Assembly (NCBI RefSeq): GCF_039793925.1
Contig: NZ_JBAMME010000289.1
Location: 30,037 to 94,036, forward strand
Direction of reading: 5' to 3'
DNA from: Thermogutta sp039793925
GTDB taxonomy: Bacteria; Planctomycetota; Planctomycetia; Pirellulales; Thermoguttaceae
DNA: 64,000 nt
The position numbers and the translations under genes are program-made. The notes under the pieces are model-generated. The model saw only the letters and a list, made by a program, of their open reading frames with translations. It searched no databases and was not told the DNA's origin. Below are positions 35,693-44,568 of this stretch, in pieces. Numbering within the stretch: position 1 is the stretch's first letter; each line of letters begins with the position of its first letter.

Positions 35693-36634
35693 CTATTGGC
35701 AGATTTGCCGATAGTATTCCACCGAGCGGCGGAGGCCCTCCCGAAAGTCTACTCGTGGCTCGTATCCCAGCAGACGGCGGGCCAGGGTGATATCGGCCAT
35801 GCTCTCGCGAATATCTCCCGGTCTGGGCGGGGCGAACTCCGGCTCCACCTGGGTTCCCAAGACTTCATTGAGAGCAGCTATCAACTCCAGAAGCGTGATG
35901 CTCTTGCCGTTGGCGGCATTAAAGACACGTCCCTCCACTCCCGGCTTTTCGGCCGCCAAAAGGTTGGCATCCACCACGTTCTCCACGTACGTAAAATCGC
36001 GCGACTGATGCCCATCGCCAAAAATGACCGGGCGACGTCCCCGAAGAATCGCCGTGATGAACAGCGGAATAACCGCGGAATAGGGGCTGTTCGGATCCTG
36101 CCGTGGGCCAAACACGTTGAAATACCGAATAACCACGGTGGGTAATCCATATGTGGCGTAAAATGCCCGACAGTAGTACTCACCGGCCAGCTTAGCGGCA
36201 CCGTAGGGAGAGATGGGATCGGGAAGATCCGTCTCCCGTTTGGCACTGAATGGCTGGTCGCCGTAGGCACTGCTTGAGCCGGCGTAGACAAAGCGACGGA
36301 TGCGACCGGATTTCCGGGCGGCATCCAGGAGCGTCACCGTTCCCGTGACACACGCCGCATGAGTGTCGAGGGGATATTCCACACTCCGTGGAACGCTGGC
36401 CAAGGCCGCCTGATGGAAGACGTACTCTACTCCCTCCATGACTCTTGCCACCAGGGCGGTGTCGCAAATATCTCCCTCTACAAAATCGATACTGTCCTTA
36501 ACATTGGCAAGATTGGCAAGATTGCCTGTGCTCAGATTGTCCAGGACCCGCACCCTGTGCCCCCGTTGAACAAGCGCTTCCACCAGGTGTGATCCGATAA
36601 AACCCGCTCCTCCGGTGACGAGTGTCGTCGGCAT
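35693..36634 (-). CDS. NAD-dependent UDP-sugar epimerase (GalE/WbpP-like)
   Basis: 313 residues, an intact extended short-chain dehydrogenase. The NAD-binding motif is GGAGFIGSH (8-16), followed by D32 of VLDNLSTG. The catalytic triad is visible as S120-S122 (AGSSSAYG) and Y144-x-x-x-K148 (SPYGAAK). NVFGPRQDPNSPYSAVIP and GDGHQSRDFTYVENV are typical of UDP-GlcNAc or UDP-Glc 4-epimerases. It most likely interconverts UDP-hexoses for surface glycan synthesis in the cytoplasm. It converges with the coiled-coil gene, with 69 bases between their stops, and has no operon partner here. Which sugar is used cannot be decided. Confidence 0.9.
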   Translation of the reverse strand: MPTTLVTGGAGFIGSHLVEALVQRGHRVRVLDNLSTGNLANLANVKDSIDFVEGDICDTALVARVMEGVEYVFHQAALASVPRSVEYPLDTHAACVTGTVTLLDAARKSGRIRRFVYAGSSSAYGDQPFSAKRETDLPDPISPYGAAKLAGEYYCRAFYATYGLPTVVIRYFNVFGPRQDPNSPYSAVIPLFITAILRGRRPVIFGDGHQSRDFTYVENVVDANLLAAEKPGVEGRVFNAANGKSITLLELIAALNEVLGTQVEPEFAPPRPGDIRESMADITLARRLLGYEPRVDFREGLRRSVEYYRQICQ

Positions 36635-37134
36635 TGTTTCCCTTTCCCAGATTAACCCAAAACTCGGTAAAGTCGTGAATTGGCGAGAGATTCACCGTTT
36701 CGAATTGGCAGCCCAAAATATCATGTCAGGAAAGCTCCAGATAAACTCAGGACTATGCTTTGCCTGTTCCGCGGAGCCACTCCCGCTATCACAATGTAGC
36801 ACGCAACGATTGGCAACGGGTTTGCCAAGAAGGAACACTTTTCACGAATTTTTCGTCCGAATCAGGTCTCCTGTTTTTTCCCAGCTACCGGTCGAAATCG
36901 GCAAGCGCGGGTGCGGGCAGAGCAGGGAAGGAGGCAGGCAACAGGCGGTGATCGCCTGGTTGGCCTACGAACTTTTCTCAACCGGCGGTATCATACCAGT
37001 TTGAGGCACCACGAGCCGCTCCAATGCAATTGTGTTCAAGGAAACCGGGCTCCGTCTGGCGCGGAATGCCGATGCTACCTGGGTTAACGTAACAACCATA
37101 CTTTGCGCATCCGTTGAAGGATACCGTTCTACCC
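36635..37134. other. Divergent intergenic region between epimerase gene and alaS (500 bp)
   Basis: No gene is supported. It holds a 7-bp inverted repeat at 36810-36828 listed separately. No clear -35/-10 pair for alaS was identified, and no T-box-like leader was recognised. Confidence 0.4.
36810..36828. repeat. Perfect inverted repeat TTGGCAA-N5-TTGCCAA
   Basis: A perfect 7-bp dyad with a five-base centre lies in the region between two divergent genes. It has the size of an operator for a dimeric regulator, but it is not followed by a T-tract and could be a chance match. Confidence 0.35.
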
Positions 37135-39759
37135 ATGAAGGCCGACGAACTTCGCGAAAAATTCTTGACGTTCTTTGAAACGAAGGGGTGTGTCCGCCGT
37201 CCGAGCGACGTCCTCGTGCCCCGCTGGGACCCGTCCGTCCTTTTCACACCGGCCGGGATGAATCAGTTCAAGGACCACTTCCTTGGGCGATGCAAGCTGG
37301 AATTCACACGGGCCACCACGTGCCAGAAATGCTTGCGGACGGGCGACATCGAGAACGTCGGCCGAACGCCGTACCATCACACCTTCTTCGAAATGCTGGG
37401 GAATTTTTCGTTTGGCGATTACTTCAAACGGGAGGCCATCCTGTGGGCGTGGGAGTTCCTCACCGACAAAAAATGGCTGGGGCTCGATCCGGAAAAAATA
37501 TCGGCCACCGTGTACCTGGATGACGACGAGGCCGCCGAAATCTGGATCAAAGAAGTGGGTCTTTCGCCTGATAAAGTCACCCGCATGGGGGAAGACGAGA
37601 ATTTCTGGCCTGCCAATGCTCCCAGTCAGGGTCCCGATGGTGTTTGTGGGCCGTGCAGCGAAATCTATTACGAGACCCCCTGGGGTAAGGTCGAAATCTG
37701 GAATCTCGTGTTTACACAGTACAATCGGGTAGGCCCCCCGCCCAACAATCTTCGGCCTCTTCCCAGCAAGAACATCGACACGGGAATGGGTTTGGAACGA
37801 GCAGCAGCGGTCCTTCAGGGGGTGGAGTCTAACTTCCACATTGATATTATTCGCCCCATCGTGGAGGCGGCTGCCGACGCCTGCCATGTGAAGTACGATC
37901 CCTCTTCCGATTTTGGCCGGCGTCTGCGGCGGATCGCAGACCACATCCGGGCATGCACCTTCGCCATCCACGAGAACGTCATCCCCTCTCCGAACAAACA
38001 GGGATATGTCATCCGACGGCTGATCCGGCGAGCTGTCTTGGATGGCCACCGCATGGGTGTTCGCGAGCCCTTCTTTTACAAGCTCGTGCCAGTGGTGGCG
38101 GAAATGATGAAAAATCCCTACCCGGAACTCCAGGAAACAATCCCCCGGGTGCAGGCTGTGATCAAAGGGGAAGAGGAGAATTTTCTCGCGGTCCTGGAAA
38201 CCGGCCTGGAACGCATCGACCGACTCTTTGAGGAAATGCGGCGGAACAACCGCGGTGTGGTATCTGGCGCCGAAGCAGCCGAGCTTTACCAGACCTATGG
38301 TTTTCCGCCGGAATTGCTGGAAGCCCTGGCTGCGGAGCACAATTATGCCTTCGACTGGGAAGGTTACCGTCGGGAAATGGAACGTCATGGCATCGAATCC
38401 GGAGCCGGGCAAAAAAAGGAGGTGTTTTACACGGGGCCTCTCGATTCCCTCAAAAAAGCCGGTCTGGAAAGCCGTTTTGTGGGTTACGAAACCACCGAGG
38501 TCCCCGATGCCAAGATCATCGGTCTGATTGCCGCCGGGCGACTCTGCGATGCAGTGGAAGAAAAGGACCATGGCCAGCCCATTGCTGTTATCCTCGATAA
38601 GACGCCATTTTACGGCGAGATGGGTGGCCAGGTCGGGGACCGCGGAGAACTCGTTGCCGAAGGGCTGTGGTTCGAGGTCATCGATACCAAGATGGAAAGC
38701 GGCTTTCCCGTGCACTACGGCCACTTGCGAGAGGGCCGGCTGGCGCTCGGCCACGTGGTTACGGCTCGGGTGGACGCCGCCCGTCGCCAGGGCATCCGGC
38801 GTGCCCATACGGCCACGCACCTGCTTCATTACGCGCTTCAAAAAGTGCTGGGGAAACACGCCCAGCAGCAGGGCTCCAAGGTGGACGATGATGTTCTTCG
38901 CTTCGACTTCGCCAATCCGACTGCCGTCAAGGCCGACGAACTGGAAGAAATCGAAGCCGAGGTTAATCGCCGTGTCCTGGAAGGGGCACCCGTCCAGATC
39001 GCGTATATGCCCCTCGCGGAGGCTCGCAAAACCGGAGCGATGATGCTCTTCGGCGAAAAGTATCCCGATGTTGTGCGGGTGGTTTCAGTGGGGGAATACA
39101 GTAAGGAATTGTGTGGAGGAACCCACCTGGATCATGCGGGCCAGATCGGCCTGTTCAAAATCATCAGCGAAGAAAGTGTGGCTGCGGGAACCCGCCGCAT
39201 CACAGCCCTCACGGGATGGAAGGCGTACGAGTATGTGCGGGATGCGTCGCGGGTGATCGCGGAGGCCTCAGTCGCCCTCAATGTGCCACCCCAGGAAATC
39301 CCCACCCGAATTCAGAACATGCTCCAAGAAATTCGGCAACTCCGCAAACAGGTAGCGTTGGGCGGGCGGTCTCCCGGGGTAACGGCCGAGCAGCTCTGGA
39401 GTCAGGGAATCGACGTGGATGGCGTCCGCGTCATTGTGGGAGAGATTCCCGCGGCCGACCCCGATCTGATGCGTCAGCTTATCGACCAGCTCCGCCGGCG
39501 GGATGTGCCCACCGCAGTTCTGCTGGCCGCAAAACATCCAGAAGAAAAGAAGGTGGTCATGGTGGCGGGACTTTCCCGCGAATTGACCAACCGTGGCCTG
39601 GACGCCGTCAAATGGGTGCGGAGTGTGGCGGCGGTGGTGGGCGGCGGTGGCGGCGGGCGGCCAGACCTCGCCCAGGCCGGTGGCAAGGCCCCTGAAAAAC
39701 TGCCCGAAGCCCTCGACCTCGCCAGACAGCAGGCTCTCAAAATGCTCCAAGAGGGTTAG
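37135..39759 (+). CDS. alaS: Alanine--tRNA ligase
   Basis: About 874 residues, normal full length. The ATG at 37135 is chosen because MKADELREKFLTFFETKG aligns with known N-termini; a TTG seven codons upstream is less likely. The catalytic class II core is N-terminal (VLVPRWDPSVLFTPAGMNQF). The editing domain carries the zinc/catalytic elements HTATHLLH (about residue 557) and CGGTH (about 660). The C-terminal oligomerisation domain ends with a Gly-rich GGGGGGRPDLAQAGG. It charges tRNA-Ala in the cytoplasm and hydrolyses mischarged Ser- and Gly-tRNA. It stands alone, with a 500-bp region upstream and a promoter for the next gene downstream. Confidence 0.97.
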   Translation: MKADELREKFLTFFETKGCVRRPSDVLVPRWDPSVLFTPAGMNQFKDHFLGRCKLEFTRATTCQKCLRTGDIENVGRTPYHHTFFEMLGNFSFGDYFKREAILWAWEFLTDKKWLGLDPEKISATVYLDDDEAAEIWIKEVGLSPDKVTRMGEDENFWPANAPSQGPDGVCGPCSEIYYETPWGKVEIWNLVFTQYNRVGPPPNNLRPLPSKNIDTGMGLERAAAVLQGVESNFHIDIIRPIVEAAADACHVKYDPSSDFGRRLRRIADHIRACTFAIHENVIPSPNKQGYVIRRLIRRAVLDGHRMGVREPFFYKLVPVVAEMMKNPYPELQETIPRVQAVIKGEEENFLAVLETGLERIDRLFEEMRRNNRGVVSGAEAAELYQTYGFPPELLEALAAEHNYAFDWEGYRREMERHGIESGAGQKKEVFYTGPLDSLKKAGLESRFVGYETTEVPDAKIIGLIAAGRLCDAVEEKDHGQPIAVILDKTPFYGEMGGQVGDRGELVAEGLWFEVIDTKMESGFPVHYGHLREGRLALGHVVTARVDAARRQGIRRAHTATHLLHYALQKVLGKHAQQQGSKVDDDVLRFDFANPTAVKADELEEIEAEVNRRVLEGAPVQIAYMPLAEARKTGAMMLFGEKYPDVVRVVSVGEYSKELCGGTHLDHAGQIGLFKIISEESVAAGTRRITALTGWKAYEYVRDASRVIAEASVALNVPPQEIPTRIQNMLQEIRQLRKQVALGGRSPGVTAEQLWSQGIDVDGVRVIVGEIPAADPDLMRQLIDQLRRRDVPTAVLLAAKHPEEKKVVMVAGLSRELTNRGLDAVKWVRSVAAVVGGGGGGRPDLAQAGGKAPEKLPEALDLARQQALKMLQEG

Positions 39760-39836
39760 CCCCCCATCTGGCTGACATGGCCACCAAAATTTAGTCGTGT
39801 AGTGGCACCGTTCCCCCGGCTGCGGTATGCTGGAAA

Positions 39837-39865
39837 TTGACGGGATAAAGTGTCTGGTGGATAAT
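39837..39865 (+). promoter_or_regulatory. Sigma-70-like promoter
   Basis: TTGACG (39837-39842), 17 bases, GATAAT (39860-39865). Each box differs from consensus by one base. It lies 64 bases ahead of the next ATG and indicates that the secreted-protein/permease pair is transcribed separately from alaS. Confidence 0.6.
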
Positions 39866-39928
39866 CCAATGGGCCCGAGGTGCCAAGCAGACCTTTCATA
39901 AAAACTCTATTGGTGCGAGGACGTTATC

Positions 39929-41128
39929 ATGGCTCGCCAGATTGTGTTGCGGGCAGTGCGGGGGAATATCGTGCGGCTCCTTTCGGCTGCGAGATTGTCC
40001 CGGTGGGGAACACTCATCCTTGTGTTGATTTTTGGCTTTTGGGGAGGATCTCAATCCAGTTGGGGCCAAGTTTTTCCGCCGGGCGTCGTTCCTCCTCGTG
40101 AAGGCGGGGGCTTCCAGCGGCCGGGAATGGTGCCTCAGCATCCCGGACCGATGCCGGGCAATCCTCTCGTCGGGCAGCGACCCGGGAGCCAACCTCAGCT
40201 ACCGCGGTTGGAGGCCTCCGGTACCGTTGAGGAAGTCACCCCCATGGGGATGGTTATCGTCTCGCCGACCGGCCAAAAATGGCAACTTTTGTTCGATCGG
40301 GAGTGTAAACTCCAGCTCACCGGAAAGGCCTTGCCGGATGTACTTCGATCAGGAACCGTTATTTCTTTCACCGCCGAGATAGATAAGAAGACGGGTCAGG
40401 CAACGGAAAAAGTGAGTGCTCTGACAATTTGCACTCCCGATCAGCAACATATGCCCGGTGTATTTCCGGAGGGAACGATGGCAGCGATGGGGGAAGGTGC
40501 CGAACCGAACGCGGGTGCAGCAGGAGTGGGGGGATTCCCGGGCCAGGGATTCGGCTCCGGCCTAGCTCCCGAAGCCGGAGTCCCGCCCCAACAGCCAGGT
40601 CGATTGCATTCGCGTCGTCAGGTCGAGGCGGGCCCGCCCGTAGAGAGGTTTGAGGTATGCGGCCGCATCACAGGCATCACAAAAACAGGCAAAATCACCG
40701 TGGCGGCCCCAAACAACCATTTCCGTGCTCCCATCCAGTTTGAGCTCGCCGAAAATCCTGATATTTCATTGGAGCTTTCCGGCCGGGAGGCACTCGCCTT
40801 CATTCCAAAGGGCGCCAAAGTATCGGGTAAAGGCGTTCAAATCGGTCCCACAGCGGGTAGGATGTCGGAAATAACTGTGGAACTCGTCGAGCCGTTAACC
40901 CTGGCGGCCCCCAAGCGCGAACCGCGTAACGGAACTCATCGTGCAACGGAACGAACTCCTGAGCGTTTGCCGGGATCGCTTCCCGGTGGCGTCGGGACCG
41001 AGAAGCCTCATGCACGGACCGGAGCCCAGGAGAAACCGGGCTCGCCCGGCGGTGCCGAGAATCCACCATCTGAGCAGGAAGCCCCCAAAAAGGCCGCCGG
41101 CATCGATTTGCCTCCCCTCAATAATTGA
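39929..41128 (+). CDS. Secreted Pro/Gly-rich hypothetical protein
   Basis: 399 residues, ATG with GAGG ahead. A signal peptide covers about residues 1-46 (WGTLILVLIFGFWGGSQSSWG). A disordered Pro/Gly/Gln-rich part follows, then two small beta-rich parts: LEASGTVEEVTPMGMVIVSP (about 91-110) and a similar RFEVCGRITGITKTGKITVAA later on. These may be two copies of one small OB- or SH3-like fold. The C-terminal 80 residues are again Pro/Gly/Glu-rich. I do not recognise the family. It precedes an ABC permease by 13 bases, which suggests co-transcription. Confidence 0.65.
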   Translation: MARQIVLRAVRGNIVRLLSAARLSRWGTLILVLIFGFWGGSQSSWGQVFPPGVVPPREGGGFQRPGMVPQHPGPMPGNPLVGQRPGSQPQLPRLEASGTVEEVTPMGMVIVSPTGQKWQLLFDRECKLQLTGKALPDVLRSGTVISFTAEIDKKTGQATEKVSALTICTPDQQHMPGVFPEGTMAAMGEGAEPNAGAAGVGGFPGQGFGSGLAPEAGVPPQQPGRLHSRRQVEAGPPVERFEVCGRITGITKTGKITVAAPNNHFRAPIQFELAENPDISLELSGREALAFIPKGAKVSGKGVQIGPTAGRMSEITVELVEPLTLAAPKREPRNGTHRATERTPERLPGSLPGGVGTEKPHARTGAQEKPGSPGGAENPPSEQEAPKKAAGIDLPPLNN

Positions 41129-41141
41129 TGAGTTCTGAGGC

Positions 41142-42278
41142 ATGTCTGCAAGTGCGACGGGAAAACCGCGGGAGGCGACGATTCCCCAGTCTCGTGCCCG
41201 GTCGCCTCGTTCTCTCACTGCCGAGGCCTGGAAGCGGCTGTGCAGCGATCGCTGGGCGGTGGTGTCCCTCTGGATTCTTGGCGGGATGTCATTTTTAGCT
41301 GTGGCTGCCCCCGCGTTACCGCTTTCACCGCCGCGTCTGGTGCGCACGGAGCGTCAATTTCAGCCCCCGCGCTTCTGGCCGCTCTTTGAATATGGCTTTC
41401 GATCCGCTACCGGCACGGAAACGTCGTCTTCCAGCTCAAGTCAACGACCATCCCGAGAAGTACTCCTCGAAGAAGGATTTGGACGGCTCGGTCCATTAAG
41501 TGGATTCCTCCTGCGAATACGGTGGTCCATCTTTGGCGAGTGGTGTCTGGCACCGGTTTGTGGGACGGATAAGCTGGGCCGTGATCTTTTTTCCAGAATC
41601 CTCTGGGGAGCCCGCGTGTCCCTGGCTGTGGGAATCGTGGCGACACTTGTTTCCCTGGTGATCGGAGTCACGTATGGAGCCATTGCGGGATTTGCGGGGG
41701 GTCGTGTTGATCGGCTGATGATGCGGTTGGTGGACATCCTTTATTCAGTGCCCTTCATTTTTGTGGTCATCTTTATCATTACAATCGTCAGTGCAGAGCC
41801 CGTACGGAATGTTCTGGAGAACCGCTGGGGGCTCAGCCGGATCATGATCTTCTTCCTCGTGGTGGGGGCTATCTACTGGCTGACGATGGCCCGGGTTGTC
41901 CGCGGCCAGGTCATTTCCCTCAGGCACGAACTTTATGTGGAAGCGGCTCGCGCGCTGGGGGCGAGTTGGTGGCGAATCCTCTTTCGGCATATTCTTCCCA
42001 ATCTCATCAGCGTGGTCGTGGTTTATTTGACATTGACGATCCCACGGGTGATGTTGTTTGAGGCGTTCCTGTCGTTCCTCGGGCTCGGCGTGGAACCGCC
42101 CGATGTGTCCTGGGGGCTGCTGGCCAACGAAGGATTGCAGGCCATCACGCCGATCAAGATTTACTGGTGGCTGGTGGTATTCCCCGGTGTGGCATTGGCA
42201 TTGACGCTGTTTGCACTCAATTTTCTGGGGGATAGCCTGCGGGACGCTCTTGATCCGCGGCTAAAGCATATCCGTTGA
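41142..42278 (+). CDS. ABC transporter permease, DppC/OppC type
   Basis: 378 residues. The first helix (about 40-58) is followed by an unusually long outside loop with a Ser-rich stretch (91-100). CGTDKLGRDLFSRILWGA (140-157) then opens the conserved permease core, with five further helices. The EAA loop that contacts the ATPase is VEAARALGASWWRILFRHI (266-284). Length and motifs match the second permease of peptide/nickel/oligopeptide importers. No partner permease (DppB type), ATPase or substrate-binding gene is adjacent, so the remaining subunits must be elsewhere or missing. Confidence 0.9.
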   Translation: MSASATGKPREATIPQSRARSPRSLTAEAWKRLCSDRWAVVSLWILGGMSFLAVAAPALPLSPPRLVRTERQFQPPRFWPLFEYGFRSATGTETSSSSSSQRPSREVLLEEGFGRLGPLSGFLLRIRWSIFGEWCLAPVCGTDKLGRDLFSRILWGARVSLAVGIVATLVSLVIGVTYGAIAGFAGGRVDRLMMRLVDILYSVPFIFVVIFIITIVSAEPVRNVLENRWGLSRIMIFFLVVGAIYWLTMARVVRGQVISLRHELYVEAARALGASWWRILFRHILPNLISVVVVYLTLTIPRVMLFEAFLSFLGLGVEPPDVSWGLLANEGLQAITPIKIYWWLVVFPGVALALTLFALNFLGDSLRDALDPRLKHIR

Positions 42279-42384
42279 CACCGCGAATTTTAGGGAGGAA
42301 TGGGCTGGATACTCGCGATTCGCGGACGGTACAATACGTACGGGTTGCCAGCACCAATACCACTACCACGCACGAGATCCAAAC

Positions 42385-43317
42385 ATGGGGTTATACGACC
42401 GCGACTACATCACGAGAAGGACGCTCTCCGGGGGCGCCTGGTCCACCAGCCAGTACAGCATGGTGACCATTCTTATTGTGGTCAACGTGGTGGTGTATGT
42501 GCTGGATGCTTTCAGTAACTACCGGCTGAGTGAATTGACTGCCGCGCGAGTCGGCTCTCTCACACGTCCCTGGTTGTGGTGGCAGTTTCTGACTTACGGT
42601 TTCGCCCACGCCTCCAGCCCGCAGCACATCTTTTTCAACATGCTGACGCTGTGGTTTTTCGGGCGGGATATTGAATATCTTCTCGGCCGAAAAGAATTCC
42701 TCAGACTGTATCTTTTTCTGGTGATCGCCGGAGGCGTGGTGTGGGCAGCGGTGAATCAGCTTCAGGGTGCTCCCGCAGGGAGTTCGTTGATCGGGGCTTC
42801 CGGGGCGGTGGTGGGAATTTTCTTGTTGTTTTGCCTCCATTATCCGAGAAGGACGATTCTGCTATTCTTCTTTCTGCCGGTGCCGGCCTGGGTGGCAGGA
42901 GTGTTGCTCTTGGCCCCGGATATCATGTCGGCTATCCAAAGTAAAGAAAGCGAAATCGCCTATTCTGTGCATCTTACCGGCGCGGCCCTCGCTGCCCTTT
43001 ATTACTATCAAAATTGGAACCTTGGGCTTCTCTGGGAGAGACTGGGCGGAGAAAGAATCTGGATCAGAATCAAGTACCTCTTTCAGCGGCGACCACGCCT
43101 TCGGGTCCATCGCGGCGAGTACGAGTACTTACGCGACATGGATGACGTGAGAGATCCTACCGATGCCGAAAAAGAGGAATGGGAGAAGCTTGAAGCGGAA
43201 GTGGAACGCATTCTGGACAAGATCAATAAATCGGGTACCGATAGCCTGACACGCGCGGAGCGACGAACCCTTGAACGGGCCAGTCAGCTTTACCGCCAGC
43301 GGCGGCGGGGTTCCTAA
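42385..43317 (+). CDS. Rhomboid family intramembrane serine protease
   Basis: 310 residues. Six to seven helices are visible, with HIFFNM (H81, N85) in the second, the catalytic GASGA (Ser139) and the catalytic His196 in YSVHLTG. It cleaves membrane proteins within the bilayer. The C-terminal cytoplasmic part (about 230-310) is charged. It contains an element with ILDKINKSGTDSLTRAE and a Leu/Glu repeat near the end, matching the small domain (DUF6576) often attached to bacterial rhomboids. The active-site residues are intact. No substrate gene can be inferred from its neighbours. Confidence 0.92.
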   Translation: MGLYDRDYITRRTLSGGAWSTSQYSMVTILIVVNVVVYVLDAFSNYRLSELTAARVGSLTRPWLWWQFLTYGFAHASSPQHIFFNMLTLWFFGRDIEYLLGRKEFLRLYLFLVIAGGVVWAAVNQLQGAPAGSSLIGASGAVVGIFLLFCLHYPRRTILLFFFLPVPAWVAGVLLLAPDIMSAIQSKESEIAYSVHLTGAALAALYYYQNWNLGLLWERLGGERIWIRIKYLFQRRPRLRVHRGEYEYLRDMDDVRDPTDAEKEEWEKLEAEVERILDKINKSGTDSLTRAERRTLERASQLYRQRRRGS

Positions 43318-43406
43318 GCGACCCGCCGAGGGATGGGCGTCGGGCCGACCCACGGCCTCTTCAAGACGCCTCATCTCCCCAGTGTCGAAAAAAAGAAGCT
43401 TCGCGC

Positions 43407-43435
43407 TTGAAAATCGCACGGTCCCATGCGACAAT
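43407..43435 (+). promoter_or_regulatory. Sigma-70-like promoter before the DUF1559 gene
   Basis: TTGAAA (43407-43412), 17 bases, GACAAT (43430-43435), ending 44 bases ahead of the ATG at 43480. The spacing is ideal and the -10 box is two bases from consensus. Confidence 0.45.
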
Positions 43436-43479
43436 GACATTGGGCAAGGGCTTGTCTGTTGGTCACGAGGAGATTGGTC

Positions 43480-44484
43480 ATGTTGATGGTTCGCAGTCGG
43501 GCGCGAAAGGGTTTTACGCTTGTTGAGCTTCTGGTGGTCATAACCATCATTGGGATGCTTGTGGCCATGCTCATGCCGGCCGTTCAAATGGCCCGAGAAG
43601 CGGGGCGACGTTCGCAGTGCATGAACAATCAGAAGCAGCTTGCCACGGCTCTCCTCAATTACGAATCGGCACGGCGGCAATTTCCGGGCTGGGTGGAAAC
43701 TCTCACTTTGGCAAATGGAGCAAAACTCGATGTCGCGTGGTTTGTCACGCTATTCCCTTACATCGAGCAGGGGCCGCTCTATCAGCAGTGGATGCAAGGC
43801 ACTCTCAATGTGACCGCGCTGCCCTTTGCAGTCTGCCCCAGTAACCCCCTGGAGTCTTCGCCCATCGTGAACGGTACCCCGGGCCAGGCACCTCTGGAAG
43901 CCGCTATGGTCTACGTGGCTAACGCAGGGTGGCCGGGATCGATGCTCAACAACAATACCCAGGAAGGCCCAGCCGATGCGGTGTTCCTTGAACGCGGTCA
44001 GGTCTTGCTGGCTAACGGGGGACAGCTCAAGCAGATCAATCTGGATTACCTGAGCTCGCACGACGGTGCGTCCAACACACTTGCCATCTCAGAAAATATC
44101 AATGCTCGCGGCATTTGGGCATATTCCATTCCAGTCCCGCCAGGTAGCTTTCCCAGCAACAGCGCGTACGACCCTAGATGGGAATATGCCGTGGGCTTCA
44201 ACTGGTTCGACAGCCCCGGAACCTGCCGGCGGATCAACGCCTGCCTGAATGGTGATTCCGGTGGGAACACTGATCCAATCGCCAATCCCGAGCTTGCCCG
44301 CGCGTCTAGCCGGCATCCCGGAGTGGTTAACGTCGCTTTCTGCGACGGCCACGTCATCACCCAGCGTGACAACGTTGACTGGCTCGTTCTCGCCCAACTC
44401 ATGACGCCGGACAACTACAAGGCAGGAACGGCGGCCAACTGGCCTCAGCTTCGCGATAGTGTGTACGATTCCGGCAACAACTAG
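43480..44484 (+). CDS. DUF1559 pseudopilin-like protein
   Basis: About 334 residues. The ATG at 43480 is preferred for its GAGGAGAT ribosome binding site. A type IV pilin-like leader is present: RARKGFTLVELLVVI, with a prepilin peptidase site before F12 (G11) and the conserved Glu at position 16. The mature body has the DUF1559 features RRSQCMNNQKQLATALLNYE and, near the end, SRHPGVVNVAFCDGHV, the usual H-x-G-G/V-x-x-x-x-x-x-x-DGH block. This family is expanded in planctomycetes and is thought to be surface or pseudopilus related; the function is unknown. It stands alone with its own promoter and converges with the next gene. Confidence 0.93.
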   Translation: MLMVRSRARKGFTLVELLVVITIIGMLVAMLMPAVQMAREAGRRSQCMNNQKQLATALLNYESARRQFPGWVETLTLANGAKLDVAWFVTLFPYIEQGPLYQQWMQGTLNVTALPFAVCPSNPLESSPIVNGTPGQAPLEAAMVYVANAGWPGSMLNNNTQEGPADAVFLERGQVLLANGGQLKQINLDYLSSHDGASNTLAISENINARGIWAYSIPVPPGSFPSNSAYDPRWEYAVGFNWFDSPGTCRRINACLNGDSGGNTDPIANPELARASSRHPGVVNVAFCDGHVITQRDNVDWLVLAQLMTPDNYKAGTAANWPQLRDSVYDSGNN

Positions 44485-44568
44485 TGCGGGTGTGACCGCA
44501 AGACGCAGGCAACGGCTTTCACCACGTTTCTCAGTTGAACGAATTTTTCGTCCCTGACCCGAACCACT

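Noticed and set aside
36844..36858. ACGAATTTTTCGTCC, found again at 44539-44553
   Set aside because: A 15-base repeat is expected about once or twice by chance in 64 kb, and the two sites share no context.
37129..38859. Minus-strand frame of 576 codons antisense to alaS
   Set aside because: alaS is certain; the antisense frame reflects GC-rich codon use only.
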